In this document: positions 22,862 to 32,062 of the stretch, in pieces
Numbering within the stretch: position 1 is the stretch's first letter
How the letters are laid out: every line of letters begins with the position of its first letter
Source: Muscardinus avellanarius
Lineage: Eukaryota > Chordata > Mammalia > Rodentia > Gliridae
Direction: 5' to 3'
Assembly: GCA_963383645.1 (NCBI GenBank)
Contig: OY726561.1
Coordinates: 138,768,727 to 138,832,726, forward strand
Length of the DNA stretch: 64,000 nucleotides
The notes under the pieces: model-generated
Seen by the model: only the letters and a program-made list of their open reading frames with translations
The model's database searches: none
Told to the model about the DNA's origin: nothing
Position numbers and translations under genes: made by a program

Positions 22862-23494
22862 GCAGAATGCAAAAGAAAAACTTCCACTTGGCAGAGGGTT
22901 CCTCTCACAGTCACCGAGTGACTGCTTTATTGGGCTGACGTTTTACTGGGATTCCTTTGATTATTCTGTTGAGCTGGTTGCTTGTAGTTAAGATGAATCT
23001 CAGCTGTTGCTGAGTGACCGTGTGTATAAGGCAATGTACCTCTTCACTGGTATCTAAACAGGTAGATATTTTATTTCGTCCTCATCACACTCCTGTGAGT
23101 GTGCCCACTTTGTGGGTGAGAACGCTAAAGCTCAGTTAGAAGCCTGCAGAGCCTCCAGCTGCCAGCGGGCCAGGGCGGCCTGGCTCTCCTCCTCGACTGT
23201 TCCCGGGCAAGCCCGGGTCTTACTGGTGACGCTGCCCTCTGCTCCTCACCTCCTTGGGTCTGCGAGCAGCCCTACACAGTCTCTTCCTGATCTGAGCAGC
23301 GTTCCCAAAGCCAGTGTCTACAAAGGCCAGCAGACAGCAGAAGGCCGTGATGGGCTTGGGTTCAAGGGACATGAAGAGAGGCAGGAATGGGCTCACTGGA
23401 GAACACAGAATTATCTAGAAGGCAGCCAGCAGCCACCGCCTTCTGCCCACTGTGATGACATAGGGCCTAACGTTAGTAAATGTTACCAAATCTA
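21969..23494. other. Unassigned intron sequence
   Basis: SINE-free apart from a (CT)n run. A plus frame at 23112-23603 ends inside a SINE and has no family signature. Confidence 0.5.
22808..22856. repeat. (CT)n microsatellite
   Basis: About 24 perfect units. Confidence 0.97.
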
Positions 23495-23656
23495 TTTATT
23501 GTGGTACCGGGGATGGAACCCAGGGGCACTGTATCTTCGAGCTACACCCCCAGACCTAGTTTTTAGTCTTTTTGTCTTTGAAACCGTCTCACTGAGTTGC
23601 TAAGTGCCTCGCCAAGTAGCTGAGGCTGTCCACAAACCGCGATCCTCCAGTCTCCA
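23495..23656 (-). repeat. SINE, left half truncated
   Basis: tgtggtaccggggatggaac ... accgcgatcctccagtctcc, ending before the B1 5' end. Confidence 0.88.
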
Positions 23657-23945
23657 GAAGAGAAATACTCAAGTTTGAGAGCTGCCCATCTGAAAACACT
23701 CACAATTAATAAAAGTTTCCAAAGAACTAGTGTCCAGGCCACAGTAACCTGGCTGCTGAAGGCTGACCGTGGCCAGTGTGTCGCTGGTCTTAGGGGCTGT
23801 GGTGAAGGAATCCTTTCCCAAGCTTTCTAGACTAGACGGTCTGATGCCACATGAGTTGACCATTATTCTCAACGCTGGACTCATTCCACAAAAGTCAGGT
23901 TCATCCACCATCTTTAGCTCACGTCCTGTTTCAAGATTAGTTCAA

Positions 23946-24150
23946 TGCCGGGCCTGGTGGCGCACGCCTGTAATCCCCGCGCTTGGGAGGCAGAGACAGG
24001 AGGATCGCGCGGGTTCGAAGCCAGCCGCGTGTACTGGCTTAGGAGACCCTGTTTCCAAATAAAAATGTAAAAAATAGGTCTGGGAGTGTAGCCTGGAGGT
24101 AGAAGGGCTTCCAGGAGCCCCAGTACCACCAAAAAAAAAAAAAAAAAAAA
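23946..24150 (+). repeat. SINE, young short-B1 subfamily with TSD
   Basis: gccgggcctggtggcgcacg start, CpG-rich body, ID end gggcttccaggagccccag, about 20-nt poly(A). TSD agattagttca on both sides (about 23934-23944 and 24151-24161). Confidence 0.95.
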
Positions 24151-24161
24151 AGATTAGTTCA

Positions 24162-24803
24162 CTATAAGAAGTCACTTTCCATTCACTGACCAACCAGCCA
24201 AGACCCTGCCTTTCCTCTCTCCCTACAAACACACTACTCACCCATCCCCAGTCTGAAGCTTTCAAGTCTGATTTTACTACATCTTACATCCTTAAAATCG
24301 ACATTGCAGCCCCTCGAGTGGATTCTTTTCAAATCCCCCATGGTCCTCTTTAGGAAAGAAGCCAAACTGGATACGGTTCCATGGTGTGGAAGGATTCTGC
24401 TGGTTTTTTAATAAGTCCTAGGGCAGAATTAGGTCCTCCTTTCAGTGTTTCCACGAAGCTAACAGTTATAAACTTACCCACCTACTCGAACTGACTAGAA
24501 GAGTGCCTCTAGGATTGGGGCACGAAAATCCTTCCCGGCAGGAATCATAATGTGTGTTCTAAGAATACCAGAAAAACGGCAGCCCTTTTGCTTTTGTTCA
24601 TTGATATTAATATTGATATTGTTTCAATCACAGTTTTGATAGAAACCTATTGAAAAGCCCAACTTTTAAAGATTCTAGACATTTAAGATTCTAGATATTT
24701 ACGAGACGAATCTTTAAAAGATGATTGCCTTGGTGACGCTTACGTTTATGATTCTGATGATGTATAAAGGAATAGTAAGTGCTCATCACACTGATTTTAA
24801 AGT
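24162..24803. other. Unassigned intron sequence
   Basis: No exon or named repeat recognised. Confidence 0.5.
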
Positions 24804-24830
24804 ATGTGTGAGTGTGTGTTTGTGAGTGTG

Positions 24831-24876
<46 letters not shown>
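24804..24876. repeat. (TG)n microsatellite at a SINE 3' end
   Basis: Imperfect then perfect GT units directly abutting a minus-strand ID half. Confidence 0.95.
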
Positions 24877-24878
<2 letters not shown>

Positions 24879-25025
24879 CCTAGAGAAACCAGGGGCACTC
24901 AACCACTGAGCTACATCCCCAGCCCTTTTCTTTTTTCTTTTCTTTTCTTTTTTTTTTTAAGACAGGATTTCGCTAGGGCCTCAAATTTGTGATCCTTCTG
25001 CCTTGCTAGTATCAGAGGCATGTGA
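24877..25025 (-). repeat. SINE remnant, degenerate
   Basis: ID half (ccactgagctacatccccag), (TTTTC)n-rich linker, short diverged left half. Confidence 0.75.
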
Positions 25026-25654
25026 AAACACTGCCTAAAATCTAAATATCTGATGAGGAAAAAGCTGGAAGAACTTAGGGTATCTGGAAAGAATAAGTTA
25101 TAGGGTGTAAATCTGGGCTGATCTCGGGCCGCCCTGCTTCTCTTCCTCCTGAGTCCCAGATGCACAAGTGACCTGTCCTAGTTTCAGTGCCGAGTCGCTT
25201 CCCATGGGCACACATTTAATGCAAGTTTATCCTTGTCTGTAAGAAACACACTACCCAACAGCACTGGGAGTGCAGAGAGTTCAACCCGAAGGGCTGCCAG
25301 GGAGGCGTGAACATGAGCAGTGTGAAGAGGCCCCGCCGCTGACAACCTCCTCACAGTGCTATCTGAGCACAGAGCCTGAAAATCTCTTCCACGGAAAAGA
25401 AAAAAAAAATTGATGTCACACTTCCCCAATCTATCTTCTTCCCTTCCAGGTGAATTACCGTGCATTTGCATTTCATAACACTTTTAAAGATGCAGTTATG
25501 AGCCATACTCATCCCTCAAGTTCTAATCAAGGGAAGCAATGTCGTGATGGAGACTGTGGTATGCATAAGAATGGGTTTCCATCATCTACCCCGCTCTTCT
25601 TCTCTAGGTCCTTTGTCTATTTTATGCAGAGCTGAGATACCTTTAGAGCCTTAC
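25026..25654. other. Unassigned intron sequence
   Basis: No exon or named repeat recognised. Confidence 0.5.
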
Positions 25655-25730
25655 CTGGGGCTGGGGGTGTTTGCCTAGCCTGAGTGAGGGCCTAGGTGCC
25701 ATCCCCAAAACCACGAAATAAAATTTTTTT
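25655..25730 (+). repeat. Solitary ID-like monomer
   Basis: cctggggctgggggtgtttg, then cctagcctgagtgagggcc and gccatccccaaaaccac with an A-rich tail. No B1-like half precedes it. Confidence 0.65.
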
Positions 25731-25799
25731 TTAACTTTATCTGAGGAGATCAACAAAGGAAACCTTCTATCTTTACTAGCTTCTTGCTTGAATGCTAAG

Positions 25800-26003
25800 G
25801 GCATTGTAATCCCAGTATTTGGGAGACTGAGACAGGAGGATCATGTAGGTTTGAAGCCAGAATCAGCTACTTAGTGAGGCTCTTAGCAGCTTAGTGAGAC
25901 CCTGTTTCCAAATAAAATATAAAAAATAGCTCTGGGAGTGTAGCCCAGAGGTAGATGGCCCCTGGGTTCCACCTCCAGCACCACCAAAAAAAAAAAAAAA
26001 GGT
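25800..26003 (+). repeat. SINE, 5'-truncated
   Basis: Begins attgtaatcccagtatttggg; ID half tctgggagtgtagcccagag; poly(A) tail. Confidence 0.9.
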
Positions 26004-26020
26004 GAGGTAGATGTTACTAC

Positions 26021-26021
<1 letters not shown>

Positions 26022-26055
<34 letters not shown>
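26022..26055. repeat. (GT)n microsatellite at a SINE 3' end
   Basis: About 17 units abutting the ID half of the next minus-strand SINE. Confidence 0.95.
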
Positions 26056-26056
<1 letters not shown>

Positions 26057-26208
26057 GCTGGGGATTGAAATCAAGGGCATCCTACCTCTAATCTATACCT
26101 CCAGCTCTAGTTTATTCTTTTATTTTGAAACAGGGTCTCACTGAGTTGCAGAGGCTGGTCAGGAACCTGCAATCCTCCTGTCTCAGCCTCCCAAGTACGC
26201 CCGGCCTG
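26056..26208 (-). repeat. SINE, left half shortened
   Basis: ctggggattgaaatcaaggg ... cctcccaagtacgcccggcc. It ends about 70 bp from the NEK11 exon donor. Confidence 0.88.
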
Positions 26209-26276
26209 TGTTATCAGCGAATCGGTGCGCAGACTGGGTAGCCGACTCCAGACTAGCATGGAGCATTTGTACTCAC

Positions 26277-26446
26277 AGCTCCTCTCCTGGCTGGGCTTTC
26301 TTGTCTGCCACCAGATACACAGTCCCGAAACTCCCACTGCCAAGTTTCTGCCGAAGTTCATATCGTCGTGCAATCAGGGCCTCTGGACAGGTGGAGACGG
26401 CTGTGGCGCTGTTCACACACTTAGCGGCCTCCCGGAATCTCAGCAT
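26277..26446 (-). CDS. NEK11: NEK11 first coding exon (serine/threonine kinase N-terminus)
   Basis: Encodes 56 codons plus two bases of a NIMA-related serine/threonine kinase. The protein starts MLRFREAAKC and carries the kinase glycine loop as LGSGSFGTVYLV at about residues 36-47, matching the start of mammalian NEK11, a kinase linked to the G2/M DNA-damage checkpoint. The ATG is at 26446-26444. The exon ends at 26277 with a strong GTGAGT donor (26276-26271) and splits a Leu codon. The rest of the catalytic domain is in exons outside this window. An in-frame ATG without an intervening stop lies 21 codons upstream (26509), but the family's usual start is MLRF-like (human MLKF), so I use 26446. 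Gene order (divergent from ASTE1) matches human. Confidence 0.94.
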
Positions 26447-26596
26447 TGCTCCGCACAGGATACAGCCGGTTTGTTCATTTACAGAGAGGTAATATGCACG
26501 ACCCCTCATACATAGTCAAAGTCATCCGAGTGTGGGCCACCACCTGCGATGTCAAGAATCCATACATCAGGTCTAAAGGATGCTAAGAAGTGCAAG

Positions 26597-26597
26597 G

Positions 26598-26637
<40 letters not shown>
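26597..26637. repeat. (GT)n microsatellite at a SINE 3' end
   Basis: About 20 units abutting a minus-strand ID half. Confidence 0.95.
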
Positions 26638-26640
<3 letters not shown>

Positions 26641-26757
26641 GGGGATTGAACCCAGCGGCATTATTCTACCTCTGAGCTACACCCCCAATTCGATTTTATT
26701 TCTTATTTGGAGACAGGGTCTCACCGGGTTGCTGAGAGCCTCACGGAGCAACCAAGG
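26638..26757 (-). repeat. SINE, left half largely missing
   Basis: tactggggattgaacccagc ... ggtctcaccgggttgctgag, then lost. Confidence 0.85.
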
Positions 26758-27674
26758 AATCCCCAATTCCACATAAAAACTAATGTCCTAATCAGGTAAG
26801 TTTCGCTCCATGCTAGTGAGATTAATAAGCTCCTGCCCCAAAGAAACAGTGAAATCTACTGTTGAAAAAACTAGAGAGCCCGCCTCTGAATGTACCTTTC
26901 ATTTACTTCCCTTGCTGATATAAAGGGCTTTTTGGCCAAATTAAGCCATTCAGAAAAATGTCTGGAACCGCAACCTTCAGATCACTCTGTTTTAGAGAGG
27001 GGATAAAGGCCCCTGTAAAGTGACACAGAGAGGGACAGGATACCTCTGGGAGTCAAGATCCAGCCACTCCCATTTTAAAGAAGAGTTAAACGGGCAGCCT
27101 GGCCCGGGCTCCACAGTACTCTGGACTGGGCGCCCCTGGCCCACAGGCTCAGCCCTGACAGCCCAGCCCAGCCCACAGCACACAGCTACCCAGAATGCAC
27201 TAGCTGTCTAGATTCTAGAACCACCTGTTCACCTGCCAACACCCCCTCCCCACAATGGGAGGTGTATGAATTTGAGTGCCAGAAATATACCTTCTTTATC
27301 TGTGGCTCCCCAGTCCTGGTGTAATGCCAGACACATACTATGTTGTTAGTAAGCATTGGACGAGCAAATGAGTGGTCAACAGACCAACTACCAGGAGGGG
27401 AGAGGGAGGAATGTTAAGAAAGTGGGGTGGGGATTTACAGAAAGGAAGAATTATTACTTGTCTGTAAACTCTGGGTGAAAAGTTAGATAGCCCACTGGGA
27501 CAAAGACAAACTGAAACCCAGTAATCAACTTCTTCCCTGGTAATAAGCAAGAGGAAGCAGATTTGACACCAGGTTCTGCTAAAGTAGGAATCTAACTAAC
27601 CTTAAAGGTAAACTTTAACGTTATGGTAAAACAATTTCCCTGCCTCTGATGTGTGTGTGTGTGTGGGGGGGGGG

Positions 27675-27875
27675 AGTACTAGGAATTGAACACCGGGGCA
27701 TTCTACCTCTGAGTCACATGTTCAACTCTATTTTAGTTTTTATTTGGAAAGAGGATCTCACTGAGTTATGAAGGGCCTAAATTGCTGGCGTTGGCTCTCC
27801 AACTTGCGATCCTCCTGTCTCAGCCTCCTAAGTACTGGGATCACAGACCTGCACCACCACACCTGGCGCCTCTTC
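27675..27875 (-). repeat. SINE (B1-ID dimer), older
   Basis: Preceded by a (TG)n(G)n run at 27650-27675. Body gagtactaggaattgaacac ... tgcaccaccacacctggc. Confidence 0.88.
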
Positions 27876-27897
27876 CACTTTTAAGAAAGGATCATTT

Positions 27898-28027
27898 AGC
27901 CAGGCACATGGGCACCTGCCTGTAATCCCAGCACCTGGAAAGCTGAGCCAGGAAAATCACAGGTTCCAGGCAACCTAGAGAGGCTGTTCATAACTTTGTG
28001 AGACCCTGTTTCAAAAAATAAAGAACA
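27898..28027 (+). repeat. SINE left half without its own adjacent ID half
   Basis: gccaggcacatgggcacctg ... caaaaaataaagaacag, ending exactly where another SINE begins. Its ID half may be one of those at 28282-28422. Confidence 0.8.
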
Positions 28028-28425
28028 GGCCAGGCGTGGTGGCGTAAGCTTGCTATCTCAGCATTTGGGAGGCTGAGACGGGAGGATAACGGTTGGAGGA
28101 CAGCCTCAGCTGCTTAATGATGCCCTCTGCAACTTAGTGAGACACTGTTTCAAAATAAAGAATAAAAAATAGAGCTGGGGGTGTAGCTCAGGAGTAGAAT
28201 GTCCCTGGGTTTCACCCCCAATACCGCAAAAAAAAAAAAAAAAAGAAAGAAAAAGAAAAAGAAAAGAAAAGAAAAAAAGAATAAAAAAATCGGGCTGGAA
28301 GTGGAGCTCAGAGGTAGAATACCTCTGAGTTCTGTCCCCAGTACCATAAAATTAAATTAACAAATAAAACGGGATTGAGGATGTAGCCCAGAGGTTGAAA
28401 TCCCTGGGTTCAGTATCCAGTAGGA
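28028..28425 (+). repeat. SINE with tandem ID halves (B1-ID-ID-ID array)
   Basis: B1-like half 28028-28145, ID halves at about 28170-28228, 28288-28346 and 28372-28420, separated by A-rich linkers of about 60 and 25 bp. With the preceding left half this gives two B1 and three ID units, so part could be nested insertion and part tandem duplication. Confidence 0.78.
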
Positions 28426-28545
28426 AGGACGGACTGATGGACGAAAAGAAGGAAAAGAAAGAAGGAGGGAAGGGAAAATGGAATGAGAGAAAAGAAAGAA
28501 AAATGAAAGAAAGAAAAAATAAAATAGGAGATGGGCAATTAGGCA

Positions 28546-29240
28546 AATGGGTTCGCGATCACTTCTTCGGATTCTACGGGGATGCGCAGCTGGGAAGGGC
28601 GCGCGGAGGCTCAGATGCTGAGCCCGGCCGGCAGCTCGGGTCCTCGCCTCTCCCGCATTACCTGTCCCGGCGCGGCGCGGGGCATCGCGATCCCGCCAGA
28701 CACTCGACCCCGCGCCCTCGCCGCGCTCGCCGCTGTTTGACAGCGTCGTCAAGGAGACGGCGCGGGGCACGCCGGGAAGTCGGGGCAGGCGCCCCTCCAG
28801 GCGGAAGAGCGCGCGGAGCGGAGGCGGGGACGGCGGCGGGGACGGCGGGCCGCGATCGCCGAGCCGGGCCGTGGCAGTGTCGGACGTGAGAGCCGACCTT
28901 CCGGAGCGATCGCGCCTCCAGGCCCGAGCCGCCTTCCTCGCCCGGGCGGGGGCTCCCGGGGCTCGCGGAACCTTTCTTCCGGGAGCTGACGGCGGACCCG
29001 GACACTTCCGGTTGCCGCGCCCGGGGTTCTGCCCTCTAGTGCCCGGGCTGCGGGTTCTCCCGGGCTCCCGCCCGCCACGGATGGAGGGTCGGGACCTCAG
29101 CGAAGAACTCGCAGGTGCACTCAGCTGCTGCCGGCTGCGGCGGGATGGCGCGGCGTCGGAAGGCTGGATTGGAGGGCGTACATCATCGCCTGTGCGCGCC
29201 CTTGCCCCGTCGGCTGCATTTGTGGATCCGCTACTCCGTG
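28546..29240. promoter_or_regulatory. CpG island, likely bidirectional NEK11/ASTE1 promoter
   Basis: Very GC-rich with dense CpGs, in sharp contrast to both sides, and lying between the divergent NEK11 and ASTE1 genes. ETS-type sites are visible: ccgggaagt (28772-28780), ccttccgg (28897-28904), cttccggga (28976-28984) and cacttccgg (29003-29011). An inverted CCAAT (gattgg) is near 29167. No TATA box seen. Transcription start sites cannot be fixed from sequence. Confidence 0.85.
28662..28800 (-). other. NEK11: Candidate NEK11 non-coding first exon (5' limit unknown)
   Basis: Only the donor supports this: minus-strand ggacag/gtaatg with the exon ending at 28662. The upper bound is arbitrary. 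Confidence 0.35.
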
Positions 29241-29393
29241 CAGGGTCCGGGCACTGGCTTAGAATGAGCCCAAAGGATCTGTGTCCGCAGAACCTTTAGG
29301 AGACCAACTTGTAAAGAAATTAGTAGAGTGCAGGGTGAGGTGCCGAGACAGTGACAGGCTGGGGACTAGGGTGCGGTGACTCAAGTGCGAAAG
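29100..29393 (+). other. ASTE1: Candidate ASTE1 non-coding first exon (5' limit unknown)
   Basis: A strong donor, gcgaaag/gtaagcg, ends at 29393 downstream of the CpG island and would splice to the acceptor at 30735-30736. The 5' bound is arbitrary. Confidence 0.4.
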
Positions 29394-29402
29394 GTAAGCG
29401 GG

Positions 29403-29405
<3 letters not shown>

Positions 29406-29449
<44 letters not shown>

Positions 29450-29470
29450 GCGAGCGAGCGCGAGCGCGCT
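29406..29470. repeat. (GA)n(GAGC)n microsatellite
   Basis: A GA run grading into GAGC units, then gcgagcgcgc, 13 bp after the candidate ASTE1 donor. Confidence 0.95.
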
Positions 29471-29749
29471 TGTAATGCAATGCCTCTAAAACTCACAATG
29501 CAAAAAAAAAAAAAAAAAAAAGCATTGTTGGCAACATATCGTGGTTTTAATACAGGATTAGTAACAGTGCCATGCTGAGTCATACTGAAGACTGAAGCCA
29601 AAGGGAAAATCCAGTAATACAGATCCGTGTGTTGTTGCCCTGATGGGGTAGAGTCACAGGCCCAGTATGCAAATATAAAACGAAGACGGTCCCTTGTTGG
29701 GTTCGTAGAAACAGAAAGAGGTAGTTTACTTACCAGAAACGACACTTTT

Positions 29750-29935
29750 TTTTTTTTTTTTTTTTTTTTGTGGTACTGGGGATGGAACACAGGGGCCTTC
29801 TACCTCCGGGCTACACTTCCAGACCTATTTTATATTTTATTTGGAAACAGAGTCTCACTAAGTTGAACCTGCGCGATCCTCCTGTCTCAGCCTCCCAAGC
29901 GCGGGGATTACAAGCGTGCGCCACCACGCCCGGCC
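29750..29935 (-). repeat. SINE with 15-17-bp TSD
   Basis: Poly(T), tggtactggggatggaacac ... gtgcgccaccacgcccggcc. Direct repeat agaaacgacactttt flanks it (29735-29749 and 29936-29950). Confidence 0.95.
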
Positions 29936-30149
29936 AGAAACGACACTTTTAAGAAGGACCCACAAGCCTAAGTCCTCAAAGAAGTTTCTAGACTCTGATT
30001 ATCAATAAAAAAAAAAAAGAAAAAAGAAAAAAAACTAGACTCCTGTCATGGGTCCTGCACACTTTACCAAAACCTTCTGGCTTTTTTACCAAAAGCCTTC
30101 TGGCTTTTTAAAGTAATTGATAAGGATACCCCTTTTTTGGCAATTTTTT

Positions 30150-30318
30150 TATTTTTTAAACCCAAGGTCATTCTTCCCTCCAGCCTTTTTTTATTTTATT
30201 ATTATTATTTTTTATTTTGAAGCAGGATCTTGCTAAGTTGCTGATGTTAGCCTCAAATCTGCAACCCTTCTGTCTCAGCCTCCCAAGTACTGGGATTCTA
30301 CATGTAGCACTGCACCTG
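30150..30318 (-). repeat. SINE, degenerate
   Basis: ID half barely recognisable; then gaagcaggatcttgctaagttg and cagcctcccaagtactggg. Confidence 0.7.
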
Positions 30319-30757
30319 AGGAAGGATATCGTTTTCTGTGGCTTATGACTTGTTACTTTGCCCCACAGAGTAACATAAATTGTAAACTGTTGCCTCTGTA
30401 CCAAAAACCCACAGAACTTACATAGTGCTTTTTCTATAATGGATTTTTCCTTGGTTTTTCCGTTAGCATCAGCAGCAACTTCTGTCTCTACCCAGAAATC
30501 AGAACCCATGAAACCATTCTGTGCTGTATAATGCAGGCAAAGGAAAAGAAGATTTAAAAACTGCTCGGCTAGTATTTCTTGAGGACTTAGGTAAGAATTC
30601 AGAGATGTCGATGCCCTCCATGTTCTAACTAAAGAGCACTTGATAATAATTGCTACTGATTGAATGGTGCCAAAAGACCAGACTTGGTGTCCCTTAACAA
30701 GCGTCCACTAAAACTGTGTCCTCTTGTCTTAAACAGACAATCCTTTAGACTGCCATC

Positions 30758-32062
30758 ATGGGTATCCGCGGACTAATGAGCTTTGTGGAAGATCATAGCA
30801 GTGAGTTCTTCACTGACGTGAAGTTACGGGACGCCAAAATTGTCATCGACGGCTATGCTCTTTTCCACCGACTTTGCTTCAATTCCAACTTGGAGCTCCG
30901 GTACGGAGGAGACTATGATTCTTTCGCAGATGTTGTAGAGGAATTTTTTGAATCACTGTTTGCTTGTAATCTGTGTCCGTACGTCGTATTAGACGGAGGG
31001 TGTGACATTTCAGATAAAAAGCTTGCGACGTTGAAGGACCGAGCCAGAGAGAAGATCCAGGCGGCCCATTCGCTCTCTCTGGGTGGGGGCGGGTGCGTGT
31101 GTCCCTTACTCACCCGGGAAGTGTTCATCCAGGTGTTGATCAAGCTGCAGGTACATTTTGTCCAGTGCTTCTCAGAAGCTGACCGGGACATTATGACGCT
31201 GGCCAATCACTGGAACTGCCCTGTGTTGTCATCGGATAGTGACTTTTGTATTTTTGACCTCAAAATTGGATTTTGCCCTTTGAACAGCTTCCAGTGGAGA
31301 AACATGAGCAAGGTCAAGGGCACGGGGACCTACTATATTCCTGCCAAATGCTTTTCCCTGGATGCCTTCTGCCGCCATTTCAGCAACATGAACAGAGCCC
31401 TCCTGCCTCTCTTTGCAGTGCTCTGTGGGAATGACCATGTTAATCTGCCCATTGTGGAGACGTTACTGAGTAAAGCATGTCTTCCCCTTCGCGCTGCTAG
31501 TCCTAAGGGGAGGCGACACCACCGAATTCTGAGGCTTCTGAACTGGCTGTCTCATTTTGCTGACCCTATCGAAGCACTAGATAACGTTCTCAAGTATCTC
31601 CCCCAGAAGGATCGAGAAAACATAAAGCAATGCCTCTACTGTTCCATGGAGGAATACCAGCAGTCCCAGGCGAAGCTGCAGGACTTCTTTCAGCGTGGGG
31701 CGTACGTCTGTCCAGATGCCTTAAATCTGGTGTTACCAGAATGGGTCCTGGTGGCTTTAGCCAAAGGCCAGCTGTCTCCTTTCATCAGCGATGCTTTGGT
31801 GCTAAGACGGACCATTCTTCACCCCCAGGTAGAAAACATGCAGCGGCCCAGCGCCCACAGAACATCGCAGCCCATCAGGCAGACCGTCTATGGGCTGCTG
31901 TCAAATGCCTCACCACATCCAAAACGCACGCCTCGGAGCACGCTGCCACCTCGGACTCGAGTTTTCAGTGAACTGGACAGGGTTAATAAAAATGTCCAGA
32001 CATCGACTGTTGACCCAGTAGAGCTACCCCAGGATCATTCTGACCTGAGCAGATTAACAGAG
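30758..32062 (+). CDS. ASTE1: ASTE1 coding exon 1 (435 codons, whole nuclease core)
   Basis: Acceptor ag at 30735-30736. Ends ...LSRLTE at 32062 with donor gtaagg, phase 0. Carries all of the candidate catalytic acids. Confidence 0.97.

Larger units (their letters stand above)
1..26276 (-). other. NEK11: NEK11 intron following the first coding exon (partial, runs off the window)
   Basis: Downstream on the minus strand from the splice donor at 26276-26275. I looked for the next NEK11 kinase exon (the human segment following GEEL) in minus-strand reading and did not find it, so the intron probably extends beyond position 1. The region is filled with SINEs, microsatellites, L1 and MLT1 fragments listed separately. 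That this whole stretch is one intron is inferred from the large introns of mammalian NEK11 and the absence of other coding sequence. Confidence 0.75.
26447..28661 (-). other. NEK11: NEK11 5' UTR part of the exon and first intron
   Basis: The acceptor of the coding exon is not obvious. A possible site, ttcttgacatcgcag on the minus strand, ends near 26549. Upstream, a candidate first-exon donor acag/gtaatg sits at 28662/28661 in the CpG island. Both assignments are inference. The interval holds a microsatellite, SINEs and an 880-bp repeat-free block (26760-27640) with nothing recognised. Confidence 0.4.
29394..30736 (+). other. ASTE1: ASTE1 intron 1 (inferred)
   Basis: From the candidate donor to the acceptor cttgtcttaaacag just 21 bp before the start codon. 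Holds a GA/GAGC repeat, one young SINE with TSD and one degenerate SINE. Confidence 0.5.

Noticed and set aside
23112..23603. 163-codon plus frame
   Set aside because: Its last third is the reverse of a SINE, and the remainder has no domain or codon-conservation evidence.
1..26276. Further NEK11 kinase exons
   Set aside because: I searched minus-strand reading for the next kinase-domain segment and found no convincing exon. By-eye search can miss a short diverged exon; a tblastn with NEK11 would settle it.
28395..29299. Long open frames on both strands in the CpG island
   Set aside because: GC-rich DNA is poor in stop codons; several mutually overlapping frames exist with Arg/Pro/Gly-rich composition and no family match.
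29320..29790. 156-codon minus frame
   Set aside because: Composed of the GA/GAGC repeat (Ser-Leu repeats), poly(A) runs and SINE tail.
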